Shown here: in pieces, positions 1 through 9,017 of the stretch
How positions within the stretch are numbered: the first letter of the stretch is position 1
Layout: each line of letters opens with the position of its first letter
Source of the DNA: Kribbella antibiotica
GTDB lineage: Bacteria > Actinomycetota > Actinomycetes > Propionibacteriales > Kribbellaceae
Direction of reading: 5' to 3'
NCBI RefSeq assembly: GCF_004349055.1
Contig: NZ_SMKX01000057.1
Location: 1 to 48,337 of the forward strand
Length of the DNA: 48,337 nucleotides
Notes under the pieces: model-generated
What the model was told of the DNA's origin: nothing
The model's database searches: none
What the model saw: the letters and a program-made list of their open reading frames with translations, nothing else
Position numbers and translations under genes: made by a program

Positions 1-130
1 GTACCCCAAGGACCCGGAACCCGCCCACCCGACGCGCCAGTCAGGCCCAACTCACACACAAACCGTCAAAACCGCCCAAACAAGACATCGGAAGACGCGC
101 CGGGACCCCATTAAAAAGTAGCGCTTTTCA

Positions 131-592
131 TTACAACGACTCAGACAACTGGTCGAGATCCCTACGTACGGGTCCAGAAATTGGAATGCGTGACCACCAC
201 CATCCACGTATCTCAGATTCATCGCCACTGAGCCCGATAACGACGCGGTCCTTATCTTCTTCTGTATATGAAAGAAATTTTGAATCTACCTCACTGAGTG
301 CAATTAGAAAATTCTTCGCCTCACCCTCAGGGACCAACTCAAGTCCCCGGGCGACGAAATCCCGAAGGAAGTCGGCAGCAACCAAGTCATGCGCACCCCA
401 GACAGACCTGTCCGAATCGGGAAGTTCGAACTCCTTCTCGATCCGAGTCACATGCTCGTACCATCCAAGCAGTAGCGTGACCAGATCCAACATTTGCGCT
501 GGCGCGACGCTGACAACAGTTCGCCCAAGGCGGTCCGCTTCAGCCGCGCCCAGGTGGCGACATAACCAATTACGCGATTCAACGTGTGACAT
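131..592 (-). CDS. Probable immunity protein for the adjacent RHS toxin
   Basis: This 153-residue acidic protein has no signal peptide and no membrane segment, so it should stay in the cytoplasm. I do not recognise its family. The start is the ATG 4 nt after the stop of the RHS toxin gene; a longer in-frame start exists inside the toxin gene but would overlap it, and AGG/GAAAG purines lie just before the chosen ATG. Position directly behind the variable C-terminal tip of a polymorphic toxin is the classic place for the cognate immunity gene, and that is the only basis for the role. The C-terminal half has a Gly-Trp-Trp-Trp-Ser stretch near residue 130. The gene is visibly richer in A/T than its surroundings (some 60-base stretches near 40% GC), as expected of exchanged toxin-immunity cassettes. 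Confidence 0.7.
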   Translation of the reverse strand: MSHVESRNWLCRHLGAAEADRLGRTVVSVAPAQMLDLVTLLLGWYEHVTRIEKEFELPDSDRSVWGAHDLVAADFLRDFVARGLELVPEGEAKNFLIALSEVDSKFLSYTEEDKDRVVIGLSGDESEIRGWWWSRIPISGPVRRDLDQLSESL

Positions 593-596
593 TACC

Positions 597-896
597 TCAT
601 CTTTCCGGGTAGTAGGCTGTCGATTTCCATGGCTTATCCCAGTTGACAATGACACGAACGCCACCATGGTCAAATCGAGATGAATTCTGCCCTGGCAACT
701 GATGCGGTCCAGCTTGCCTCAACGTGGTCTCCACCTGCGCCGGCGAAGGCCTTCCCATTGCCGGGTTTCCCCCACCCGTGTGCCCGTGCACAAATTGAGT
801 GATCTCATCCAAGGAATAGTCGCTATCGTGGAAGATTTGCCCGCCAAGCTGATCACCATTCGTACCGCCATGCGGAACCTTGCAATTCGGTCCCGT
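597..896 (-). other. C-terminal toxin tip released after the Hint domain
   Basis: Residues 2172-2270 of the RHS protein follow the Hint terminal VLVHN. The tip begins TGPNCKVPHGG, contains a predicted helix around YSLDEITQFVHGH and ends with a strand-rich part, SSRFDHGGVRVIVNW then PWKSTAYYPER. I do not recognise it as a named toxin family with certainty. The layout of a short helical part followed by strands with basic and Ser/Thr residues is compatible with a BECR-type ribonuclease fold, but this is inference. His, Asp, Lys and Ser/Thr residues in the last 30 positions are the candidate catalytic set. Confidence 0.55.
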
Positions 897-3800
897 GTTG
901 TGGACGAGTACCGGCGCGGTTCCTGCCAGCACATGATACGTGTGGATATCGGCTACCGTCAGGTTATAGGCGGGCGCCCGATGAGCCGTTCTCGCCACGA
1001 GCCCGGCGACCAGGACAGCGCGCCCGGTGACGCTGAGGAGCTTTTCGCCGGACGATAGTTCGTCGGCGCGTTCGTAGCGGCCATCGGTTACTGACCAGAA
1101 GGGGTGGTCTTCGGTTGTGGTGACCTTGCCGCCGGCGACCACAAGGTCTGTCAGGGTGTCGTCGTGTACCCACACCTGCAGGACTGTCTTGCCTGCTTGT
1201 TCGCCCGATTCGGGGTCGGTCGCGAGGACTTTGTCTCCAGGTCTGATCTGCTCGATGGGTTTGCGGGTTCCATCGGCCATTAGGACTGCGGTTGCGCCTG
1301 CAAAGCTACATCCAACTCCTCTGAATTTGGCCCACGCGGACGTGAACTTGGCTCCGAGACCAGTACCTCCGTGACCGGCTGTATTTCTAGCGGCTGCGGC
1401 AAGGGTGGAGGCTAGCTTGCCGCCACCCTTGGTGCCGACTAAGGCTTCACTGAGCATAAAGGAGACTCGACCGGTTGCTCTGGACTTTTCACCTGCCGCC
1501 CAGTCTTGTTTGACCGGGTCCACCATGGCATCCCAGAGAGACTTGGGGTCACGCACGACCGTTTTCACGATGTTGACCTGTGCGGAGCAGTCGAGCAGCG
1601 CGTAGCACTGGAAGCTCATCTGGCTGCTTGCAACAAAGCCTTTTACCGTGTCGAGGCCCTGTGCGCCCATGCCTGCCTGGTAGTCGAGGAAGGCGTTCTT
1701 GCCGCGGTCGAGGTTGTGGGCAACCTTGCCGACGAAGCCACGGAAGCCGGTAGCGTGGTGGTTGTCGTTGCCACCGCCTCCGTTGCTGCCGCCGTTGTCG
1801 CCGCCGCTATCACCGTCGTTGGTACCACCATCATCGTCGGGCTCGGTGGTGGTAGGGGCAGGGCCGGTGGGGCACGGACCTGAGCAGCTGGTGCCGCCGC
1901 CTGTTTCCTCGCGTTCCTGAAGGCCAGTGGGGTCGGACACCGTCGCAGGATTGTTGGACCCATACGTGTAGCCGAGCATTTGGTGCGGATCGGTTGTATC
2001 CATCAAGGCGTCGACGCTGATGAAGCGGCCGATACCGGGGTCGTACTCGCGGGCGCCGATGTGGGTCAGGCCGGTGAGTTTGTCTTCGGGTTTGCCCAGG
2101 AATCCATGCTCGTTGGGCCACGTGACTGGTTCGGGGCCGCGGCGTACTCCGAAAGGGTTGGTGTAGCGCTTGGTGACGGCCAAGGTCTTGGAGTCGACCG
2201 CGACGCTGGAGGTGCCGTGGTGATCGGGAACGAGCCACTTGAGGTCGGTCGCACTCGATCGGACGGCGACCACCTGATTGTTGATCGAGTACTCGCGCTT
2301 CGATGTGACCGTCTTCGTGGCCTTGTCGAGAGTCAACTCCAAAGAGCCGACATAGAGGATCGTTTCACTCGGGCTCTTACGCAGGACGAGTCCGCCGTCG
2401 GCGTCGTAGATGTACGAAGTGTCGCCTGCCACGTTCTCGAGCTTCTGCAGCTTGTTCTCGGCGTTCCATGTCAATGCCTGAACGCCGCTGTCCGGGTCTG
2501 GCCGCTGTGTAGTGTTTCCACCCGCGTCATAGGCATAGCTAGCGATCGGTCGCGGCGCCGCACCGGTCGTGGTGATGGACTTCAGCGAATGCGGCTGCGC
2601 CGTGTTGTAGGCATAGGTCGCCGTCGTGTTGCCTGCAGAAGTGTGGTCGGTCTCGGTCTGCCGGAGACCGTTGGGAGTGAAGGTCCACGACTGCCAGTAC
2701 GGCGCTGGTCCACCAAGCCCGGCGACGGACGGCGCTGCGGCGCAATCCGCGTTCCTGGGCGACCAGGCCTCGGTCAACCGGGCGTGGCCGTCGTACTTGT
2801 AGCACTGGGCGTCGCCGTCGACCTTGTTGTCGTCCTTCAACAGATTGCCGGCCTGGTCGTAGGCGTAGTGATGATTGGAGAACGTCGCGACATCGCCCGA
2901 CTCACTCGACAGAAGCCGGCGTGTCCCTTGCTCGAACTCGTTGAGGATGTCCATGTTCTCCGCAGTGCCGAGCTCATAGCGTTGCGGGTCACCGAGATCG
3001 GTGTACTGGACTTCGTTCGTATAGGTCGCGTCGCCACTCTTCATCGAGATCGGCTGCCCGAGCTCGTTGTACGTGTAGTACAGCTTCTCGTTGCTCAGCG
3101 TGCCGCGGCCAGGGACAGCCGTGAAGTCGATCGTCTCCGCATCGGGCCGGTAACCGGTCGCCGTCGTGTAGGTCCCGGCGAGTTCCTTCCCTTCGGACTC
3201 CGGGATGACCAGGTGGGTCTCCTTCGGCTTGTAGAGCTGGTTCCGATCGACGATCCGGGACCTGTACACCGGACCTGCCTTGCCTACCGTGTATCGACTG
3301 CTCTGATAGAGCTGGCCGAGATTGCCGGACAGGTCGTAGTCCCAGCTCAGTCGCAGGTTCGCGTCTGTCTTCGCCCCCTCGTGAACGCTGACCTTACGAT
3401 CGAGATTGTCGTAGCTGGTGATGAGCTTCTTCTGGTTTGCATTGGTCAGCGCGATGAGCCGGTCAGCGTTGTCGTACTCGTAGGCGGTCGTACCGGAATC
3501 AGGGTCGGTCGAGCTGATCTTGCGGCCGACAAGGTCATAGTCATAGGTCCAGGTCGCTCCTGCGGTGGTGAACTTCGCGACCTTGCCGCTCGTGTCGTAG
3601 GTGTACTTGCTCGCAATGTAGTCCGCTGTCACCGCCGAGCCGTTGTACTCACGCCGCTCGATCACGCGACCGCGTGAGTCCTTGATCTCCGATGTGGCCG
3701 GAGCCCCCTTTGGCGGCAGGGTCGTAACGATGTCGCCGCCGTAGATGGTTCGCGTCGACCACTGGGGAACGGCTGCCGATGCATAGGTGGATTCCGTCGG

Positions 3801-6800
3801 GCGCCCGGCACCGTCATAGGTCAGCAGGGTCTGATTCGGAACTGCGGTGTCGAGAACAACAGCGAGGTTGCCCGAGGGCGCGGCAGAGTTCCAGAGGTCG
3901 TTGTTGTGCAAGACCGGCAGACCACGAGTGTTGTACTTCGTTTCGCTGATCAGGCGGCCGCCGTTGGGAGCGACCGATTGCACCTGCCGGCTGCGCAGGA
4001 GTGAATCGTAGATGGCGTAGCCGGACAGATAGCCGTCGGCGGAGGTATTCAGGTCGTCAGTGCGCACGTACGACGGAGCCGTTGCTGACAGGTTGTACGC
4101 GTAGCGCATATTGGGAAGCTTGTTCTCAGCCTTGGGCTGGTTCGGCAGCCAAACGGCCGTCAGCCGCCCAAGCGCGTCGTACTCCAGGTCAGTGATCTTC
4201 TTGTTCGGATCTGTCTCTTGAGCCTTACTGCCCCATTCCGGGCGGTAGGTGGTCTTGGTCTCGAGTTTGGGGCTGTTGGGATTGGCCGGATTGATCGGCG
4301 GCGACCAAGTCGTCGTCTCCTGCAGAGGACCGCTACCGGCCGGCACGTAAGCCGTCCGGGAAGTGCGTTCCAAGGAGTCAGTTACCGCAGTCGGCCTGCC
4401 AAGGGCGTCATACGTCGTTGTGGCAATGGTCTGGTAGCTCGGTGCCCCGCCCGAGGTGTAGCCGGTCGCCCGCTCAACCGTGCGTAGCTCACCCTTGGTC
4501 GGAGCTTGACCGAATGAACCCTCGTCGTAAATTTTTCGCAGGTCCGAGATGAATCTGCTCTGTGGCGGGTTGGCGGACTCCTCGTCACAGCGGCCCTTCG
4601 AGACCACGGCCCGCGAAACCAGGTTTCGCAGTCCGGTCGTCGCGTTCTTTGCGTAGGAGGTGACGGTGCAGAACGGGTCAGACTTGCCCGGCTCGCCGAG
4701 GTCCTCGGACGTGGCTGGGAGACCGGTGTCGGTGTCGTACGTCGTCGTTGCCTTGTTCAGCAGAACCGGACGGCCGCCGTCACGGGGTATCCGAGCTGTC
4801 ACGGTGGACGGCTTGACGAGGTTCGCGCGCCTGATGATTCTCTTCGCGACCGGGACAGTGGTCGGGTCGACCGTCTGTTCTGCGGTCTCGTGGACCCAGT
4901 AGTCGGTCACTGAGCCGGAGATCTGGGTGTTGCTGTCGATGGCCGCATAGGTGATCGCCTCCCGGACGAGGCCCGCAAGCTCTGGCGCGTCGACCGCCGA
5001 GCCTTCTTGGGTGTCGGGAATCGACACCGACTTGCGATCGCCGTTGGCATTTGACCAGTCGCCATTCATCCCGCGGAAGTATGAAGTCACTGTTCTCGAC
5101 TTCGGGCCTTCGGCCGCCGGGTCTCCAGAGCTGGTCGTGACAGTCCGGAAGCCGCGCCATTCGGACCAGGTACGTTCCTTCGGGGGAACCAATGGGTTCT
5201 CCGAGTAGTGCCACGCACCGCCACCGCCGTAGGTGTAGTTGGTCACGACCGGATCGGCGCCTCCGGTCACGTCGTTGACCCTGATCTGGGTGACGACATT
5301 CCGGTGGAACCAGTCGTCCATCTCCGCCGACTGCGGCGGTTGCCAGCGCACGGGATAACAGCGCAACGCATTGCTGGCCGCAGATGCCGGCATCTTGCCT
5401 GGATCGGAGTTGGTCTTGGCGCGGCACTCCGGCTGCGCGTAATTCACGGTGATCTGAGCACCTGTCTCGGTCCAGATCGTACCGACCCGGAGTTTCCGGA
5501 GCGGTGAGATGCCGTCGTTGACCGAGTCGACCCGGTTCGAGAGGCCGAACTCCTTGAACGTAACGGTTAAGGGGGACGCAGCGGCTCCCTGAGCTCGTCC
5601 CGTATGGGTTACCGATTTCAACCACAGGGCGCTGCCCGACACCTCGTCGCCGGAAGCCAGGAAGTCTTGGGTCAACTTCCAGTGATCGACGTCATGCGTG
5701 AAGACCCCCGTCAGCACCTTGGTGGTGACCTCCTCAAGTCGACGACGCGAGAAGAACGACGGTCCCACCTTTGTGCAGGTTGCACCGGCAGCACAGATCT
5801 GGTCGAAGGGCACGTCCGGCCAGCGATGCTTCGTGGCACTCGTCAATGACGCACAGTCCTGCAGGCACCGCTCCTGGGTGCCGAACACAACCTGCATCGG
5901 CGCGTTCGAGGACATGGAATCTTTGTGCTGGCCGTACAGAATCTTCGTCGGATACCCACCCCGCACATACGGCTTCGAAGCCTTCGTGTCACCGTTCTTT
6001 GCGTAGTAGTTGATCTCTTTGTCGTACCACAGCGTCATCGTGTTGCCGTGTGTGTCCTCGACGTAGTCCAGATTCCAGCGCCAGGCCTGGTTGTCGCAGA
6101 ATGAACTGGCGAAGCCCGCTGCGGAGTTGCATGGTTCGCCGCTACCGTTCCCTGCAACCGGAACCGTCCAGACCGAGTTGGTCGCCGGGACGTCCTTTCC
6201 CGGCAGAACGTCGTCACGGCCGAAGTGGTACTTGGTGCCGTCGGCGGTGGTGACCACCCACGACTCGTTGTCGTTGTCGCCGTTGCCGGTCGGATTGACG
6301 ACCTTGTCGATCCTCGATCCGTCGTCGTTCTTGAGCCGCCAGCCGTTGGCGCCCTTGACCAGTTCACCGCCCTGGCCGTTGAGCGCAAGGGTCGCGTTCT
6401 CGTACTTCCAGCAGAAGTCGTACTTACCCGCCTGGCCATCGTCGTTGCACGACACGTACTTGCGTTCGATGTAGGACTGACTCAGATCGAATCCTTCACC
6501 GATCCAGGACGGCTGGCTGTTCGATGCCGCGGTACGGCCGTCGACGGACTGCGCCGAATAGTCGATCGAGAGGCTCGGAGCAGGGCCGGCCGGAGCCGGC
6601 GGGACACGCAGCGGGTAGTTCCAGGTGAAGTCACCACTGTTCCGTCCAGCCGACCACGACGCGGAAGGCGACAGGGCGGTCGCCCCATAGTCGCCGCTGC
6701 TCGATTCGGACGCCGCGGTCACGGCCATTACTCGCTCGTCGGCTCCGAGCGAGACCGGCGCGCTGAGCGTCTTCTGCTGTTGGTGGTTGACCGAGCCGGT

Positions 6801-7409
6801 GACGGGACTCGGAGTCGAACACCCAGCTTTTGCCGGTGTCGTCAGAACACATCTGGGGAGTGATACCAGCTGAAGTCGCGATGCCCAGTCACCGCCGCCG
6901 GCCTGCGCGAAAGCCGAGTAGTCGACCGTCAACTCGGCCTGCGATTCCCCCGATCGCCCATCCGCACGGGCAACGGTGAGCAGAAACCCGGAGACGTCTG
7001 CGGCGTCCGCCTTCGAACGGTCGAGGACCTTAAGGCGCGCAGCGCCGGGCGCGAGAGCGCCAACCTTTGCCCGATCGGCCCGAGCACTCAAACGAACCGC
7101 GCCAGTGGACCCGGGCGCCTTCAGAACGCCCGAGGCTCCAGACAGTTGGACAGTACGATCGCTTGCCTCGGGCCAGGTTGGCGGCTGTGGAGCCGGACCG
7201 GCGCGCATCGCCGATGCTCGCTCGTCCTCGGACTTCTTAGCCGCAGCCGTGTCCATCGGGTGGACCTTTGCGTCCTTCCGATCCGCCAGCGCAGGCGGCG
7301 CGGAACCTTGTGTATCGGCTCGCGCGCTGGTGTCCTGGGCCGTCAGCACCGTTGTTAGCAGCGCGGCCGCCGAGACCACGAAGACAACACCTCTGAGTCG
7401 TTTCGACAT
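597..7409 (-). CDS. RHS/YD-repeat polymorphic toxin with Hint domain and C-terminal toxin tip
   Basis: A 2270-residue secreted protein. Residues 1-31 form a Sec signal peptide (basic start, hydrophobic core, small residues). About 240-650 resembles the SpvB/TcdB-like N-terminal part of RHS proteins; about 1000-1790 carries many YD repeats such as YDALGRPTAV and YDNADRLIAL; the RHS core hallmark YDPGIGRFISVD is near 1786. A Gly/Asp-rich linker follows, then a Hint autoprocessing domain from Cys2034 (GCSFAGATAVLM) through TTEDHPFW to VLVHN ending at Asn2171. The last 99 residues are the variable toxin tip. The family stores a toxin inside an RHS shell and releases it by cleavage. The start has AGGAG 7 nt upstream, 12 nt after the stop of the LamG gene, so LamG, toxin and immunity gene should form one transcript. 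Confidence 0.9.
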   Translation of the reverse strand: MSKRLRGVVFVVSAAALLTTVLTAQDTSARADTQGSAPPALADRKDAKVHPMDTAAAKKSEDERASAMRAGPAPQPPTWPEASDRTVQLSGASGVLKAPGSTGAVRLSARADRAKVGALAPGAARLKVLDRSKADAADVSGFLLTVARADGRSGESQAELTVDYSAFAQAGGGDWASRLQLVSLPRCVLTTPAKAGCSTPSPVTGSVNHQQQKTLSAPVSLGADERVMAVTAASESSSGDYGATALSPSASWSAGRNSGDFTWNYPLRVPPAPAGPAPSLSIDYSAQSVDGRTAASNSQPSWIGEGFDLSQSYIERKYVSCNDDGQAGKYDFCWKYENATLALNGQGGELVKGANGWRLKNDDGSRIDKVVNPTGNGDNDNESWVVTTADGTKYHFGRDDVLPGKDVPATNSVWTVPVAGNGSGEPCNSAAGFASSFCDNQAWRWNLDYVEDTHGNTMTLWYDKEINYYAKNGDTKASKPYVRGGYPTKILYGQHKDSMSSNAPMQVVFGTQERCLQDCASLTSATKHRWPDVPFDQICAAGATCTKVGPSFFSRRRLEEVTTKVLTGVFTHDVDHWKLTQDFLASGDEVSGSALWLKSVTHTGRAQGAAASPLTVTFKEFGLSNRVDSVNDGISPLRKLRVGTIWTETGAQITVNYAQPECRAKTNSDPGKMPASAASNALRCYPVRWQPPQSAEMDDWFHRNVVTQIRVNDVTGGADPVVTNYTYGGGGAWHYSENPLVPPKERTWSEWRGFRTVTTSSGDPAAEGPKSRTVTSYFRGMNGDWSNANGDRKSVSIPDTQEGSAVDAPELAGLVREAITYAAIDSNTQISGSVTDYWVHETAEQTVDPTTVPVAKRIIRRANLVKPSTVTARIPRDGGRPVLLNKATTTYDTDTGLPATSEDLGEPGKSDPFCTVTSYAKNATTGLRNLVSRAVVSKGRCDEESANPPQSRFISDLRKIYDEGSFGQAPTKGELRTVERATGYTSGGAPSYQTIATTTYDALGRPTAVTDSLERTSRTAYVPAGSGPLQETTTWSPPINPANPNSPKLETKTTYRPEWGSKAQETDPNKKITDLEYDALGRLTAVWLPNQPKAENKLPNMRYAYNLSATAPSYVRTDDLNTSADGYLSGYAIYDSLLRSRQVQSVAPNGGRLISETKYNTRGLPVLHNNDLWNSAAPSGNLAVVLDTAVPNQTLLTYDGAGRPTESTYASAAVPQWSTRTIYGGDIVTTLPPKGAPATSEIKDSRGRVIERREYNGSAVTADYIASKYTYDTSGKVAKFTTAGATWTYDYDLVGRKISSTDPDSGTTAYEYDNADRLIALTNANQKKLITSYDNLDRKVSVHEGAKTDANLRLSWDYDLSGNLGQLYQSSRYTVGKAGPVYRSRIVDRNQLYKPKETHLVIPESEGKELAGTYTTATGYRPDAETIDFTAVPGRGTLSNEKLYYTYNELGQPISMKSGDATYTNEVQYTDLGDPQRYELGTAENMDILNEFEQGTRRLLSSESGDVATFSNHHYAYDQAGNLLKDDNKVDGDAQCYKYDGHARLTEAWSPRNADCAAAPSVAGLGGPAPYWQSWTFTPNGLRQTETDHTSAGNTTATYAYNTAQPHSLKSITTTGAAPRPIASYAYDAGGNTTQRPDPDSGVQALTWNAENKLQKLENVAGDTSYIYDADGGLVLRKSPSETILYVGSLELTLDKATKTVTSKREYSINNQVVAVRSSATDLKWLVPDHHGTSSVAVDSKTLAVTKRYTNPFGVRRGPEPVTWPNEHGFLGKPEDKLTGLTHIGAREYDPGIGRFISVDALMDTTDPHQMLGYTYGSNNPATVSDPTGLQEREETGGGTSCSGPCPTGPAPTTTEPDDDGGTNDGDSGGDNGGSNGGGGNDNHHATGFRGFVGKVAHNLDRGKNAFLDYQAGMGAQGLDTVKGFVASSQMSFQCYALLDCSAQVNIVKTVVRDPKSLWDAMVDPVKQDWAAGEKSRATGRVSFMLSEALVGTKGGGKLASTLAAAARNTAGHGGTGLGAKFTSAWAKFRGVGCSFAGATAVLMADGTRKPIEQIRPGDKVLATDPESGEQAGKTVLQVWVHDDTLTDLVVAGGKVTTTEDHPFWSVTDGRYERADELSSGEKLLSVTGRAVLVAGLVARTAHRAPAYNLTVADIHTYHVLAGTAPVLVHNTGPNCKVPHGGTNGDQLGGQIFHDSDYSLDEITQFVHGHTGGGNPAMGRPSPAQVETTLRQAGPHQLPGQNSSRFDHGGVRVIVNWDKPWKSTAYYPER

Positions 7410-7421
7410 CTCGATCTCCTA

Positions 7422-9017
7422 TCAGCCGGCCGGCGTCGAGCAGCCGTTGCCGCTGAGCTCGGGGAATTCTCTGCAGACTGCGCTGTCGGTCAGCGGTCCG
7501 ACGTACATCCGAAGTTCGTCGATGAGACCTGCGAATTCGGTTGCAGCGGCACGCCCCTTGCCGACAACCGTGTTGCCCAGGCGGTAGGGCGACGTGTGGT
7601 CCCGATCTCCGTCGGCTTTCACCTGGTTGTTCGCAGTGAGGGTGATCCGGCCCAGCCGATCCTGGTTCGCCCAACCTGGTCGGTTCGCGTCGTACGTTGC
7701 GACGAGAAGCTGCCACTCGGTCGACACGACCTCATGGAGGGCCTTGGCGGTTGCCGGTGGATCTTCACCTGCTCCGTCGGCACGCGCCCGGGTGAACTTC
7801 CACTCTCCTTGGAAGCCGTCGTCACCCGGATCCCATTCCAGCCGCCAGGCATCCCGGTCGACGCCTGCCTGACGTGCGATCACCGCGGGCTTCGACGGAT
7901 CGGAGAGCTTGACCCAGACGGCAACCGAGAATGTCGTCCCAGCGTCAACAAGAGGGCGCGGCAGCGAAAGCGCCTCGCCGGGCGCACCGCTGAATCGAAG
8001 TACTCGTCCGCGATCATCGTCTTCGACGAACGCCGTGGATTGATCGCTGCTCGCACCAAATCCGGACATCACCATGTTGGCGCCGTAGACCGACTCTTCG
8101 GTACGCCACACCTGATCTGCGCCTTGGGAGGCGCCGTCGAGCCGCCAACGGGCAGCCTGACTGACGACGGCCGCTGAGTCTGCTTGAACGTTCGTCAGAC
8201 TCATGACAGCCGCGTCGCTCATCGCCCGGTTCCAGATCTGGACCCGGTCGATCGAACCGGGGAACCGGTTCTTGAAGACGTCGTTGTACTGCCCTCTGCC
8301 GACGCTGATCGGTCCCGCTGCCTTCCAGGCCTTGTCGGCCGGAAAGGCGACGTCGCCCTGCGACTGAAGGCGCCCATTGACGTAAAGCTGTATCCGGTCG
8401 GTCGCCCTGTCGTAGACGCCCGTCAGATGCGTCCACGCGCCGAGGACCGCCGGCTCTTCGGATGAAGCCTTCACAATCGCCGGGTTCATCGCGTCTGTGG
8501 CCATCCGTTGGAACACCCATTGTTTGGCCGTAGCCGAATAAGTGAGTTGGAAAGCACTTGCGACATTGCCCGCCGCACTGACGACAACCGCATCAGCAGG
8601 TGTCCACAGACGGACCCAGGCCGACACGGTGAAGCTCTTCGATGTGTCGACCGTCGTTGTCGGTGTCTCGGCATAGTCGTTCACACCATCGAGGCGGATG
8701 GAATTTCCATCGCGGCCTGCGTCGTCGAACGCCCCGCCACCGGACACGGTCAGCGGGTGAGCAGGAGTCGCCTTATCGGCAGCTGTCGTCCCGGTGCCGT
8801 CATCGAACGACCAGTCGCTCACCGGCGGGGCAGCGCTCTGAACGTTGATCACGAACGACGCCGGCTTGCCGACGTGTCCCGCTGGGTCATAGCTGACGAC
8901 GGTCAGCCGGTTCCTGTTGCCCTGTGGCGGAATCAGAACCTTCGTCGGTATGCGTCCGCTGACTGAACGATGGGCTTCACCGTCAAACCAATATTCATGG
9001 CGGACTACATCCGGTGC
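7422..9017 (-). pseudogene. LamG-domain surface protein, C-terminal part of a frameshifted gene
   Basis: This open frame lacks its own credible start and continues the protein of the gene just upstream after a shift of one base. It encodes about 531 residues: a short Ig-like segment (PDVVRHEYWFDGE), then two LamG/concanavalin-like jelly-roll domains, the first around the VSDWSFDDGTGTTAADK stretch and the second from RWRLDGASQGADQVW. It ends in a Cys-containing tail (CREFPELSGNGC) like the one closing the paralogous LamG protein at 11805-13586. LamG domains bind sugars or proteins at the cell surface. The stop TGA is 12 nt before the toxin ATG and overlaps its ribosome-binding region. With one extra G restored in the GGG run at 9020-9022 the complete protein would be about 1181 residues. 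Confidence 0.8.

Noticed and set aside
1..130. A terminator after the immunity gene
   Set aside because: Only a 5-bp AAAAG/CTTTT stem (114-128) is seen, too weak to call; nothing else is visible in this stretch.
1980..3677. A 565-codon plus-strand frame opposite the RHS toxin
   Set aside because: Val/Arg/Leu-rich composition without motifs; the minus strand carries unmistakable YD repeats.
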